Source: Methyloceanibacter sp. wino2
Lineage (GTDB): Bacteria > Pseudomonadota > Alphaproteobacteria > Rhizobiales > Methyloligellaceae
Assembly: GCF_003071365.1 (NCBI RefSeq)
Contig: NZ_CP028960.1
Span: 1,984,001-2,048,000, forward strand
DNA: 64,000 nt
Reading direction: 5' to 3'
Shown: piece by piece, positions 16,707 to 25,354 of the stretch
Numbering within the stretch: position 1 is the first letter of the stretch
How the letters are laid out: each line of letters starts with the position of its first letter
Program-made: the position numbers and the translations under genes
Notes under the pieces: model-generated
What the model was told of the DNA's origin: nothing
The model's input: the letters and a program-made list of their open reading frames with translations, nothing else
Database searches by the model: none

Positions 16707-17909
16707 ATGAACGAGACTCCGGGAGCGGACAGCTTCGCCGAACTCAAACGGCGGCAGCAGGTTACCGATCCCCATAGCGAAGTGGTGCATTTCCCGGCGA
16801 GTGAGGGCCTCCCACTCGACAGCGGGGCTGTGCTTGCGCCGTTTTCCGTCGCCTACCAGACCTACGGCACGCTGAACGCCGACAAGTCGAACCTCGTTCT
16901 CGTCTGCCATGCGTTGACGGGCGACCAGCACGTGGCCAATCCGCATCCGGTCACGGGCAAGCCCGGCTGGTGGGAGACCATGGTGGGGCCCGGCAAGCCC
17001 ATCGATACGGACCGCTATTTCGTGCTGTGCCCCAACGTGATTGGCGGGTGCATGGGCTCGACGGGACCGAGCTCGCTCAATCCCGTGACGGGGCGCCCCT
17101 ATGGCCCGGATTTTCCGGTGATCACGTTGCGTGACATGGTGCGGGCCCAGGCGCGCCTTCTGGATCATCTTGGCGTCGAGCAGGCGCTGAGCGTCATCGG
17201 CGGCTCCATGGGCGGCATGCAGGTGCTGGAATGGGCCGCGACCTATAAGGACCGCGTGTTCTCCGCGATCCCGATCGCGTGCGCCGCGCGCCATTCCTCG
17301 CAGAATATCGCTTTCCATGAGGTCGGCCGCCAAGCGGTGATGGCCGATCCCGATTGGTGCGGCGGCCACTATCTCGAAGAGGGTAAGAACCCGCGCAAAG
17401 GTCTCGCCGTTGCGCGTATGGCGGCGCATATCACCTATTTGTCGGATCGCGCCTTGCACACGAAGTTCGGCCGCAATCTGCAGGACCGCGAGGAAGTCAC
17501 CTTCGGCTTCGACGCGGATTTCCAGGTGGAGAGCTATCTGCGCCATCAAGGGATGAGCTTCGTCGACCGGTTCGACGCGAACTCCTATCTCTACATCACG
17601 CGGGCCATGGACTATTTCGATCTCGCGGCGGACCACGGCGGCGTTCTCGCAAACGCCTTTGCCGGGACGAAGACGCGCTTCTGCCTGATCTCGTTCACGT
17701 CGGACTGGCTGTTTCCGACGGAGGAGAGCCGCGAGGTCGTGCATGCGCTGAACGCGGTGGCGGCCAATGTCAGTTTCGTCGAGATCGAGTCGAACAAGGG
17801 GCACGACGCCTTCCTGCTGCACGAGCCCGAGCTGTTCGACACGGTGCGCGGTTTCTTGACCGCGGCCGCCCGCCGGCGCGGGCTCGACGACGCCAGCACG
17901 GGGTCATGA
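16707..17909 (+). CDS. metX: Homoserine O-acetyltransferase MetX
   Basis: The 400-aa alpha/beta hydrolase has the nucleophile elbow [13 protein letters not shown] (Ser at about residue 168), [13 protein letters not shown] near the N-terminus and NKGHDAFLL with the catalytic His at the end. MetX acylates homoserine with acetyl-CoA, the first committed step of methionine synthesis by direct sulfhydrylation. Length and motifs are normal. Its stop overlaps the metW start (ATGA at 17906), a conserved metX-metW pairing of proteobacteria. Acetyl versus succinyl use is assigned by family only. Confidence 0.95.
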   Translation: MNETPGADSFAELKRRQQVTDPHSEVVHFPASEGLPLDSGAVLAPFSVAYQTYGTLNADKSNLVLVCHALTGDQHVANPHPVTGKPGWWETMVGPGKPIDTDRYFVLCPNVIGGCMGSTGPSSLNPVTGRPYGPDFPVITLRDMVRAQARLLDHLGVEQALSVIGGSMGGMQVLEWAATYKDRVFSAIPIACAARHSSQNIAFHEVGRQAVMADPDWCGGHYLEEGKNPRKGLAVARMAAHITYLSDRALHTKFGRNLQDREEVTFGFDADFQVESYLRHQGMSFVDRFDANSYLYITRAMDYFDLAADHGGVLANAFAGTKTRFCLISFTSDWLFPTEESREVVHALNAVAANVSFVEIESNKGHDAFLLHEPELFDTVRGFLTAAARRRGLDDASTGS

Positions 17910-18550
17910 CGATGGACGCGCCTGTCAATCCGCCGGCATTGCGGTCCGCCGACACGGCCCGCGTCGACCTTCTACTCATCGCGGAGATGATCGCGCCCGG
18001 TTCCCGGGTGCTCGATATCGGCTGCGGCGACGGCACGCTTCTGCGCATCCTGTCCGAGAAGCATGGCGTGGATGGCCGTGGCATCGAGTTGAGCCAGGCC
18101 GGCGTGAACCAATGCGTGGCGCGAGGCCTTTCGGTGATCCAGGGCGATGCGGATACGGACCTCGCCTATTATCCGGACATGGCCTTCGACTACGCTATCC
18201 TGTCGCGCACGATCCAGGCGACGCGCAACCCGCGGCACGTGCTCGAGCAGCTCTTGCGGATCGGCAAGCGGGTCGTGGTCTCGTTTCCGAATTTCGGTCA
18301 TTGGCGTGTGCGGGCGCAGCTCATGTTCGGCGGACATATGCCGCAAACCGACACGCTGCCGGAGACCTGGTACAACACGCCCAATATCCATCTTTGCACG
18401 ATCAAGGACTTCCTCGCGCTGTGCGAGGATATGGGCGCGAAGGTCGAGCGCGTCGTCGCGCTCAACGCCAACGGCACGAAGCTCGTGTCGATGCCTCTAT
18501 CGGCGCAGAATCTCTTCGGCGAACAGGCGGTCTTTCTGCTCTCGCGTTAG
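17906..18550 (+). CDS. metW: Methionine biosynthesis protein MetW
   Basis: The 214-aa protein is a SAM-methyltransferase-like fold with [15 protein letters not shown] (motif I) and [16 protein letters not shown]-type residues; the segment [10 protein letters not shown] is diagnostic for MetW. MetW acts with MetX in methionine synthesis, reported as a partner that supports homoserine acyltransferase activity. It is translationally coupled to metX. The last 54 bases overlap the 3' end of the opposite-strand methyltransferase gene. Confidence 0.93.
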   Translation: MTMDAPVNPPALRSADTARVDLLLIAEMIAPGSRVLDIGCGDGTLLRILSEKHGVDGRGIELSQAGVNQCVARGLSVIQGDADTDLAYYPDMAFDYAILSRTIQATRNPRHVLEQLLRIGKRVVVSFPNFGHWRVRAQLMFGGHMPQTDTLPETWYNTPNIHLCTIKDFLALCEDMGAKVERVVALNANGTKLVSMPLSAQNLFGEQAVFLLSR

Positions 18551-19282
18551 GCGCGGCGTCACCGCGCCGGCCGGGACGGGAATCACGCGCCGCCGCATCC
18601 TGCGGGCTGGCTCGCGCGCCAGCGCGCCCGCATAGACCTGCTTCGTGGCTTCCACCACGATGACCCCCGAAAAGGCAGGCCAGAGCAGATCGCCTGCCCG
18701 CTCCCAGAAATCGGGCCAGCGGGTCAAGAGGCGCCAGTTGAAGGGCGGTAGGTGGAGGACGTAGTGCCAGCTCTCGGGCTGGAACATGGCGTCTTTTAGG
18801 AGCCGGGTGAGCTGGCTACGGCTGAACGGGCTGCCATAGCCGAAGGGCGTGGAATCCATGCGGGCCCAAAGTCCCCGCCGGTTCGGTACCGCCACGAGGA
18901 TGCGGCCGTTGGGAGCGAGCACCCGCCAGATCTCGCGAAGCAGGGCATGGGGATGCTCCGACCACTCCAGCATATGCACCAGCAGTATGCGGTCGGCGGC
19001 TTCGTCGTCCAAAGGCAGCTCGGTCTCGTCCACGAGGGCCGTGTGCGATGCGGCCCGCTCGGGCCAGGGCAGGGCGCCGAGGCGGACGGGCGCGAGCGCG
19101 CCGGTGCAGAGGGCTTGCGTCCTGAATTCGGCAAGATAGGGCGAGGCATAGCCGAGGCCGAAGACGCGCAAGCCTTCGACATCGGGCCAAAAAGCCCGGA
19201 ATCGCGGGCGCAACAGACGCCGCACCATCAGGCCGATGCGGCGGGCATAGAAATTCCGAAGGTCGATCGCGTCGAGATGCAT
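18497..19282 (-). CDS. SAM-dependent methyltransferase (class I), unknown substrate
   Basis: This 261-aa protein has the Rossmann-like layout of class I methyltransferases: VFGLGYASPYLAEF (motif I), ADRILLVHMLEWSEHP (post-II) and REIWRVLAPNGRILVAVPNR (motif III). The family is common beside gloB in Hyphomicrobiales, but its substrate is unknown. ATG 19282 gives the start MHLDAIDLRNFYARRIG. It is divergent from gloB and converges on metW with a 54-base tail overlap. The basic C-terminal tail (residues about 225-261) is the part that overlaps. Confidence 0.85.
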   Translation of the reverse strand: MHLDAIDLRNFYARRIGLMVRRLLRPRFRAFWPDVEGLRVFGLGYASPYLAEFRTQALCTGALAPVRLGALPWPERAASHTALVDETELPLDDEAADRILLVHMLEWSEHPHALLREIWRVLAPNGRILVAVPNRRGLWARMDSTPFGYGSPFSRSQLTRLLKDAMFQPESWHYVLHLPPFNWRLLTRWPDFWERAGDLLWPAFSGVIVVEATKQVYAGALAREPARRMRRRVIPVPAGAVTPRLTREQKDRLFAEEILRR

Positions 19283-19411
19283 GGCGGCCAGTCTATCCTT
19301 GGTGCGTTTAGACTTGGTTCGCGCGCCGGGCGGTTTCAATCGTCCGATTGGCGGAGTAGGGTCCCCGGCAAAACGACCCGGCCCCGATCAACTAAAATCA
19401 AAGAGACCGAT

Positions 19412-20182
19412 ATGGCCAAGCTCGAGATTTTCCAGTTTCCCACCCGCGCCGACAATTATGGGGTCCTCATCCACGACCCCGAGACGGGCGCGACGGCCTC
19501 GATCGATGCGCCCGAGGCCGGGCCGATCCAGGCCGCGCTCGCGCAGAAGGGCTGGACCCTGACCGACATCCTGGTGACGCATCATCACGGGGACCACACC
19601 GCCGGTATCGGGCCGCTGAAGAGCAAGACCGGCTGCACGGTCTACGGCCCCGCGCGCGAGGCCGGTCTGATCCCGGGGCTCGACGTGGAGGTCAAGGAAG
19701 GCGACACGGTCTCGGTCGGGCACGCGGACGCCACGGTCATCGATACGGCGGGCCATACGCGCGGTCACGTCAGCTACTACTTCCCGAACGAGGGCGTGGT
19801 CTTTGTCGGCGACACGCTGTTCTCCGTCGGCTGCGGCAAGCTCCTGGAAGGGGATGCGCCGACCATGTGGGCCTCTTTGTCGAAGCTCGCGGGATTGCCG
19901 CCGGAGACGAAGGTCTTCTGCGGCCACGAATATACCGGCGCCAATTGCCGGTTCGCGCTGACCATCGAGCCGGAGAACACGGACCTGCAGGCCCGCGCCG
20001 CCGAGGTCGCAAAGAACGACGCCAACGGGCGCCCGTCCCTGCCCACCACGATCGGGCTGGAGCTGGCCACCAATCCCTTCCTGCGGGCCTCGAGCGCCGA
20101 GATCCAGGCGCGGCTCGGCCTTGAAGGGGCGCCGCTCGATGAGGTCTTCGGCGAGGTGCGGCGGCGCAAGGACCGGTTTTAG
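19412..20182 (+). CDS. gloB: Hydroxyacylglutathione hydrolase (glyoxalase II)
   Basis: The 256-aa metallo-beta-lactamase-fold enzyme has the binuclear metal motif THHHGDHTAG (residues about 56-65), GHTRGHVSYYF, and the C-terminal FCGHEYTGANCRFAL with the Lys/Arg-rich end (RRRKDRF) that binds glutathione. It hydrolyses S-D-lactoylglutathione in methylglyoxal detoxification. Length and motifs are canonical for GloB. The cupin gene starts at its stop codon (overlap of one base). ChaC at 13.9 kb is another glutathione-related gene nearby. Confidence 0.94.
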   Translation: MAKLEIFQFPTRADNYGVLIHDPETGATASIDAPEAGPIQAALAQKGWTLTDILVTHHHGDHTAGIGPLKSKTGCTVYGPAREAGLIPGLDVEVKEGDTVSVGHADATVIDTAGHTRGHVSYYFPNEGVVFVGDTLFSVGCGKLLEGDAPTMWASLSKLAGLPPETKVFCGHEYTGANCRFALTIEPENTDLQARAAEVAKNDANGRPSLPTTIGLELATNPFLRASSAEIQARLGLEGAPLDEVFGEVRRRKDRF

Positions 20183-20625
20183 TGGCCGAGGCGTCCGTGT
20201 CACGCATGCCGAGCGCCGACGAGATCATCGCCCATCTCGCACTCGAGCCGCATCCGGAAGGCGGCTGGTACAAAGAGACCTTCCGCGACGAGGCGGGATC
20301 TAACGGGCGCGCTCATTCGACGGCGATCCTGTTTCTTCTGGCCGCAGGCGATGTGTCTCATTGGCATCGCGTGGATGCGGTCGAGACTTGGCACTGGTAC
20401 GCGGGCGCGCCGCTATCGCTCAAGATCGCTGACGAGAACGGCGCGGTGCAGGAATTGATCCTGGGCTCGGATCTGTTCGCCGGGGAGGATCCGCAAGCCA
20501 TCGTGCCGGCTCATGCTTGGCAGAGTGCGCGAAGTCTTGGGCCGTGGACGCTCGTGGGCTGTACCGTTGCGCCCGGCTTTCAGTTCGAGGGCTTCGAGCT
20601 TGCCCCCAAAGGCTGGGAACCGTAA
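20182..20625 (+). CDS. Cupin, DUF985 family
   Basis: The 147-aa protein is a single cupin barrel: PHPEGGWYKETFRDE (a DUF985 hallmark), STAILFLLAAGDVSHWHRVDAVETWHWY with metal-type His residues, and VAPGFQFEGFELAP at the end. The function of this family is not established; sugar-epimerase-like or metal-dependent roles have been suggested. It probably starts with GTG 20182, directly at the gloB stop; ATG 20206 is an alternative that keeps the whole domain. Confidence 0.88.
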   Translation: MAEASVSRMPSADEIIAHLALEPHPEGGWYKETFRDEAGSNGRAHSTAILFLLAAGDVSHWHRVDAVETWHWYAGAPLSLKIADENGAVQELILGSDLFAGEDPQAIVPAHAWQSARSLGPWTLVGCTVAPGFQFEGFELAPKGWEP

Positions 20626-20712
20626 ACGATCCAACAGGTTGATGTATGGCTGCGCGGCCTACTGCGGCGTGTGCGTGGCGTAACGCCGATCGACAACGAA
20701 AGGAAATTACGT

Positions 20713-21810
20713 ATGTGCACGGCTCTTCTCTATCGGGACGCGAACGGCAACGCCTATGCGGGGCGCACGCTCGAATTACCCATGGAGATGCCCTACCAGA
20801 TCGCGTACCTGCCGGCGGGCCAAGGTTACGAATCCGCGGTCCAGGGCAGCGCGCCGCTGCAATACAAGACGGTCTATCCGATTATTGCCGTGACGGTTCC
20901 GTTCGCGGCGGATGATCTCAAGATCGTCGAGGGGTTGAACAGCGAAGGCCTGACGTTCAGCGCGTTGTCCTATCCGGGGGCGGCGGGGACGCAGGCCGCG
21001 TTCGAGAAGACCAAGGCGGCTCTGTCGGCCGTCGATCTCGGCTCGTGGACACTCGGTCAGTTCGCGACGGTCGCGGACGTCAAGGAGGCCCTTGCGAACC
21101 AGCCCGTTCTCCTGGCGCCGCTCGCGATCCTCGGCGGGGCGATGACGCCGTTCCATTACGTTCTGCACGATCGGACCGGCGCGTCGATCGTGGTCGAATT
21201 CTCGGGCGGCACGCAGTCCGTCTACGACAATCCCGTTGGCGTCATGACGAACGGCCCGGCGTTTTCATGGCACCTCACCAATCTCAACAACTACACCTTT
21301 CTCTCGAACGTCGACCGGTCCGAAAGCCAGTTCGGCGCGCTTCAGGTCGCCCAGCCGGATTCGGGCATCGCAACGGAGGGACTGCCGGCGTCCAATACGT
21401 CGGTGGGGCGCTTCGTCCGCGCGGCCTACTACGCGCAATTCGCCGACAAGGCGTCGGCGCCGGACGATGCCATCATAACGCTCGCGCATGTCATGAACAA
21501 TTTCGACAGGCCGAAAGGGATCACCATCGATGTGCGCGGTGGGAGCGGCGGTATCGAGGCCGGAGCAAGCGGCGGCGCGGCAAGCGCCGGGCTGGCCGCG
21601 AGTGAATATACGTCGTGGACGGCTTTGACCGACCTTGGCAGGAAGAAGCTTCTCTTGCGGACCTATGCCGGCATCAACTACACGGCGTTCGATCTCGGCA
21701 GCCTGTCGGCCGCAGCCGGGGTGAGGGTGATGCCACTCACCGTCCTCGACCGCATGGCCGAGGACGGGAGCGCGCAACTTCTCGAAGCGGAATCAGCGCC
21801 TAGCAATTAG
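20713..21810 (+). CDS. Linear amide C-N hydrolase (choloylglycine hydrolase / penicillin V acylase family)
   Basis: The 365-aa protein begins MCTALLYRDANGNAYAGR. Cys2 becomes the N-terminal nucleophile of an Ntn hydrolase after Met removal, and Arg in GRTLE fits the active site. It also has EGLNSEGLTFSALSYPGA and NGPAFSWHLTNLNNY (conserved Asn residues). There is no signal peptide, as required for this start, which is supported by AAAGGAAA at 20698-20705. Family members cleave bile-salt amides, penicillin V or N-acyl homoserine lactones; in a free-living methylotroph an acyl-amide or quorum signal is more likely than bile salts. Confidence 0.9.
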   Translation: MCTALLYRDANGNAYAGRTLELPMEMPYQIAYLPAGQGYESAVQGSAPLQYKTVYPIIAVTVPFAADDLKIVEGLNSEGLTFSALSYPGAAGTQAAFEKTKAALSAVDLGSWTLGQFATVADVKEALANQPVLLAPLAILGGAMTPFHYVLHDRTGASIVVEFSGGTQSVYDNPVGVMTNGPAFSWHLTNLNNYTFLSNVDRSESQFGALQVAQPDSGIATEGLPASNTSVGRFVRAAYYAQFADKASAPDDAIITLAHVMNNFDRPKGITIDVRGGSGGIEAGASGGAASAGLAASEYTSWTALTDLGRKKLLLRTYAGINYTAFDLGSLSAAAGVRVMPLTVLDRMAEDGSAQLLEAESAPSN

Positions 21811-22529
21811 TCCGCGAGCTGACCACCGTTGATGGTGAGCGTCGAGCCGGTGATCCAGGCGGCTTCGTCCGCGGCCAGGAACACGACGCAGCGGGCGACC
21901 TCTTCGGCCTCGCCGAGGCGTCCGACCGGGATCTGGCCGACGATCGCTTCCATCACTTTTTCGGAAACACCGGACAGCAGCTCGGTGGCCACGTAGCCCG
22001 GTGCGATAGCGTTGGCGGTGATGCCCTTGCGCGCGCCTTCCAGGGCGAGCGTCCGCGTGAATCCGATCATGCCGGCCTTCGCGGCGCAATAATTGGACAG
22101 GCCGAGCATGCCCTGCTGGCCGTTGATCGAGGAGATCGAGATGATGCGGCCGAATTTGCGGTCGCGCATGCCGTTGATGACTTGCCGGGTGACATTGAAC
22201 ACGGAGTCGAGATTGGTGCGCATGACCTCCGACCATTGCTCAGGGGTCATCTTATTCAGCATCGCGTCGCGGGAGATGCCGGCATTGTTCACCAGCACTT
22301 CGACCGGGCCCACTTCGGCCTCGACAGCGGCAACGCCCTTCTCGCAGGCGGCATAGTCGCCGACATCCCATTTGAAGACCGGGATACCGGTTTCGGCCTT
22401 GAACGCGTTCGCAGCGTCGTCATTGCCCGCATAGCTGGCGGCGACGTTATAGCCCGCGTCTTTCAGCGCCTTGCTGCATGCTGCGCCAATACCGCGCGTA
22501 CCACCAGTGACCAGAGCCACCCTTCCCAT
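21807..22529 (-). CDS. phaB: Acetoacetyl-CoA reductase PhaB
   Basis: The 240-aa short-chain dehydrogenase has TGGTRGIGAA (NADP-binding, residues 8-17), NNAGISRDA, and the catalytic SISSINGQQGMLGLSNYCAAK with Ser, Tyr and Lys. The length and the sequence around GQ(Q/F)G fit PhaB, which makes (R)-3-hydroxybutyryl-CoA with NADPH. It serves PHB synthesis and the entry of the ethylmalonyl-CoA pathway, which serine-cycle methylotrophs use to regenerate glyoxylate. GGGAGGA lies five bases before the ATG. It is downstream of phaA on the same strand, separated by a hairpin. Confidence 0.94.
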   Translation of the reverse strand: MGRVALVTGGTRGIGAACSKALKDAGYNVAASYAGNDDAANAFKAETGIPVFKWDVGDYAACEKGVAAVEAEVGPVEVLVNNAGISRDAMLNKMTPEQWSEVMRTNLDSVFNVTRQVINGMRDRKFGRIISISSINGQQGMLGLSNYCAAKAGMIGFTRTLALEGARKGITANAIAPGYVATELLSGVSEKVMEAIVGQIPVGRLGEAEEVARCVVFLAADEAAWITGSTLTINGGQLAD

Positions 22530-22625
22530 AGCATCCTCCCTTTGCGCACTTTGGCGCTTGTTTCTTCAACGGCCGATCCCGAGCCCGATTTAGACAAGGA
22601 CCAATTTGGGCAAAGGCCAAATCGA

Positions 22626-22655
22626 CGTGTGGGGCAGCCTAGGCCACCCCACACG
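22626..22655 (-). terminator. Hairpin between phaA and phaB, probable terminator or attenuator
   Basis: A perfect 9-bp stem, CGTGTGGGG (22626-22634) with CCCCACACG (22647-22655), has a 12-base loop that itself contains the palindrome GCCTAGGC. It lies 30 bases after the phaA stop in phaA's direction. The following T-run is weak (ATTTGG), so it may only attenuate read-through into phaB or stabilise the phaA message. Confidence 0.55.
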
Positions 22656-22684
22656 AATTCGTCTCAAAGCTCAAGAGCGTTGGG

Positions 22685-23866
22685 TTAGTCGCGCTCCAGG
22701 CACATGGCAACGCCCATGCCGCCGCCGATGCACAGCGTGGCCAGGCCCTTCTTCGCGTCCGCCTTCTGCATCTCGTGCAGGAGCGTGACGAGGACGCGCG
22801 TGCCCGATGCGCCGATCGGGTGGCCGATGGCGATGGCGCCGCCATTGACGTTCACCTTGTCGCCGTCCCAGCCCATGTCCTTGTTGACGGCCAGCGCCTG
22901 CGCGGCGAAGGCCTCGTTCGCTTCGACGAGGTCGAGATCGGCGACCTTCCAGCCGGCCTTCTCCAGCGCCTTGCGCGAGGCGGGGATGGGGCCGGTGCCC
23001 ATGATGGTGGGATCGACGCCGGCGACCGCCCAGGAGGCGATGCGGGCAAGCGGGGTCAGACCGCGCTTCTTGGCTTCCTCGGCGCTCATGAGTACCACCG
23101 CGGCGGCACCGTCATTGATGCCCGAGGCGTTGCCCGCGGTCACGGTGCCTTCCTTGTCGAAGGCCGGGCGCAGCTTGGCGACACCGTCGATGGTGGCGCC
23201 TTCGCGGATGTACTCGTCCTCGTCCACGACCACGTCGCCCTTGCGGGTCTGGATGGTCACAGGCGCGATCTCGTCCTTGAACTTGCCGCCCTTCTTGGCC
23301 GCTTCCGCCTTGTTCTGCGAGGCAACGGCGAAAGCGTCCTGCTCGTCGCGGGTCAGCTGCCACTGCTTGGCGACGTTCTCGGCGGTGTTGCCCATGTGGT
23401 AGCCGTTGAAGGCTTCCCAGAGGCCGTCCTTGATCATCGAGTCGATGAACTTGACGTCGCCCATCTTGTAGCCGTTGCGCAGGTTCGCGACGTGGGGCGC
23501 CATGCTCATGTTTTCCTGACCGCCGGCAACCACGATGTCGGCATCGCCCGTGGCGATCTGCTGAGCGCCGAGGGCGACAGAGCGCAGACCCGAACCACAG
23601 ACCTGGTTGATGCCGAACGCGGTGGCCTCCTTGGGCACGCCTGCGGCAATCGCCGCCTGTCGTGCCGGGTTCTGACCTTCGCCGGCCGTGAGCACCTGGC
23701 CCATGATCACTTCGTCCACGTCACTGGCATCGACGCCAGCACGTTCAAGGGCGGCCCGAATGGCCGTCTCGCCCAGTGTGTGGGCCGGAACGCTGGAAAG
23801 GGAACCGCCGAAAGCTCCGACGGGCGTCCGCGCCGCGCTGACAATCACGATATCTGCGTCTTTCAT
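22685..23866 (-). CDS. phaA: Acetyl-CoA C-acetyltransferase (beta-ketothiolase) PhaA
   Basis: The 393-aa thiolase has the acylated Cys90 in [33 protein letters not shown] (catalytic His) and the C-terminal [13 protein letters not shown] with the second Cys. It condenses two acetyl-CoA to acetoacetyl-CoA, feeding PhaB. Size and motifs are typical of the biosynthetic thiolase. GGGAGGA precedes the ATG by five bases. The divergent neighbour is phaR, the granule-binding regulator, which supports a PHB role; the ethylmalonyl-CoA pathway uses the same step. Confidence 0.95.
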   Translation of the reverse strand: MKDADIVIVSAARTPVGAFGGSLSSVPAHTLGETAIRAALERAGVDASDVDEVIMGQVLTAGEGQNPARQAAIAAGVPKEATAFGINQVCGSGLRSVALGAQQIATGDADIVVAGGQENMSMAPHVANLRNGYKMGDVKFIDSMIKDGLWEAFNGYHMGNTAENVAKQWQLTRDEQDAFAVASQNKAEAAKKGGKFKDEIAPVTIQTRKGDVVVDEDEYIREGATIDGVAKLRPAFDKEGTVTAGNASGINDGAAAVVLMSAEEAKKRGLTPLARIASWAVAGVDPTIMGTGPIPASRKALEKAGWKVADLDLVEANEAFAAQALAVNKDMGWDGDKVNVNGGAIAIGHPIGASGTRVLVTLLHEMQKADAKKGLATLCIGGGMGVAMCLERD

Positions 23867-24093
23867 TCTGTCCTCCCGACTGAAACTCGCCCTTGGGTCA
23901 TACCGCAGCGCAGTGCGGCTGGAAAGACAAACAAGCCCCTCGAATTAAGGCTTCCGTCAAAGTCTCTGGTGCGGAATACGCCTAACGTGGTACTTATTTT
24001 CGCACGTGCGACATAGCGTCAACTACCAGGGGGTGGTCTTCGAGCCGTCCGCGGGAATTCCGGGCGCCCTTGGGGTTAAGGAGAAAACGACAC

Positions 24094-24705
24094 GTGGCTA
24101 GGGATGCGAACCAGGAGAACCGGCCGGTCATCATCAAGAAGTACGCCAACCGGCGGCTCTACAACACCGATACAAGCACGTATGTGACCTTGGAAGATCT
24201 GGCCGAGATGGTACGCGCGGAGCGCGACTTCGTGGTCTACGACGCGAAGACCGGCGAGGATCTGACCCATGCGGTGCTGACCCAGATCATCGTCGAACAG
24301 GAGAGCCGCGGGACCAACCTCTTGCCCATCGGCTTCCTGCGTCAGCTCATCCGGTTCTACGGCGACGGCATGCAGATGCTGGTTCCCTCCTATCTCGAAT
24401 TCAGTCTCGACTCCCTCACCAAGCAGCAGGAGAAGTACCGGCGCAACTTTGCCGATACGTTCGGGACCGTGGCCTTCGATGTGATGCAGGAGCAGGTGCG
24501 CAAGAACTTCTCCGCCTTCGAGAAGGCGCTCGGGATGTTCACGCCCTTCAGCACCGATACGGTTGGTACGCGCGTGGAACAGACATCCGACGAGAGCGCC
24601 GCCAAGTCCTCCTCCGAGTCCGAGAGCGGCGAGGACGACATCGATACGCTCAAGGCCGAGCTACAGGCCATGCAGGCGCGGCTGGAGAAACTGTCGCGCA
24701 CCTAG
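24094..24705 (+). CDS. phaR: Polyhydroxyalkanoate synthesis regulator PhaR
   Basis: The 203-aa protein starts with the PhaR DNA-binding domain (IIKKYANRRLYNTDTSTYVT, residues about 10-29), followed by the PHB accumulation regulatory domain (LLPIGFLRQLIRFYGDGMQ) and an acidic, Ser-rich linker with a C-terminal coiled coil (LKAELQAMQARLEKL). PhaR binds both PHB and promoters, and represses phasin genes until granules form. GTG 24094 follows AAGGAG by ten bases. It is divergent from phaA with 227 bases between them. A phasin-like gene lies at 61.6 kb. Confidence 0.93.
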   Translation: MARDANQENRPVIIKKYANRRLYNTDTSTYVTLEDLAEMVRAERDFVVYDAKTGEDLTHAVLTQIIVEQESRGTNLLPIGFLRQLIRFYGDGMQMLVPSYLEFSLDSLTKQQEKYRRNFADTFGTVAFDVMQEQVRKNFSAFEKALGMFTPFSTDTVGTRVEQTSDESAAKSSSESESGEDDIDTLKAELQAMQARLEKLSRT

Positions 24706-24769
24706 CGCGTCGTAGTTCTTCCACGAAACTCAAATCCGGAAATTAGTCGGGGCGGGGCAGCTACAAAGC

Positions 24770-25207
24770 CTATGCCGCTTCGGACGTGGCAGGCCGGTGA
24801 AGATGCGCCGCGGTCAGGTCCGCCTCGACGAACCGGCGAGCCCGGGCCGTATCGGCCAGAAGATGGATATGCACCTCATTCGCGCCGATCTTCGCGCCTT
24901 CATGGCGCAGGCGGGCGAGATTGAGCGACATCACGTCGTCCTTCGTGTTGCCGAAGGCGAGCGCTTCACGCGACCCGTCGTCATGACGGCGGACCAAGAT
25001 GAAATTGGCCTGCGGCAGCGCCGGGCACCCCACGAGCGAATAGACGCTGTGAAGATAACGACGGCCCGATGCCCCACGCCAATAGTGGAAGGCCTGGTCG
25101 AAAGCCGCTTCCGCGCAAACGAGTGCCGGCTCGTCCGACGGGCCGTAGGTCCCGTTTTCGGAAGGCACAAACTCGGAAGCGTCTGAAGAATTCGTCCACA
25201 TCGACAT
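24770..25207 (-). CDS. Conserved hypothetical protein with a cell-cycle-type upstream region
   Basis: I do not recognise this 145-aa protein. It has no signal peptide or transmembrane segment. It contains AFDQAFHYWRGASGRRYLHSVYSL and PQANFILVRRHDDGSREALAFG, patterns suggesting a compact alpha/beta fold, with several Cys (VCAEAA, GCPALPQ). Two in-frame ATGs open it (25207 and 25201). It is monocistronic between phaR (convergent) and plsC. The interesting part is upstream: a consensus CtrA box at 25339-25354 and a GANTC site at 25228-25232, suggesting cell-cycle control. Confidence 0.7.
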   Translation of the reverse strand: MSMWTNSSDASEFVPSENGTYGPSDEPALVCAEAAFDQAFHYWRGASGRRYLHSVYSLVGCPALPQANFILVRRHDDGSREALAFGNTKDDVMSLNLARLRHEGAKIGANEVHIHLLADTARARRFVEADLTAAHLHRPATSEAA

Positions 25208-25338
25208 CTTGTCCCGTTAACCTTGGCGACTCTAACTCAAATGGGTTGAGCGATCGAAAATTCAAGCTTTTCGCCGCCCCAATGTGCGGGTGGAACAAAA
25301 TATGAACTTGGCAGTGTGGGGCGTCAAGCTTTTAAGTG

Positions 25339-25354
25339 TTAACAAGGGGTTAAC
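25339..25354 (-). promoter_or_regulatory. CtrA-type binding site (TTAA-N7-TTAAC)
   Basis: Positions 25339-25354 read TTAACAAGGGGTTAAC, an exact match to the alphaproteobacterial CtrA consensus TTAA-N7-TTAAC. It sits 132 bases before the minus-strand hypothetical gene at 25207 and overlaps the plsC stop codon. A GACTC (GANTC, CcrM methylation type) lies between them at 25228-25232. Confidence 0.6.
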
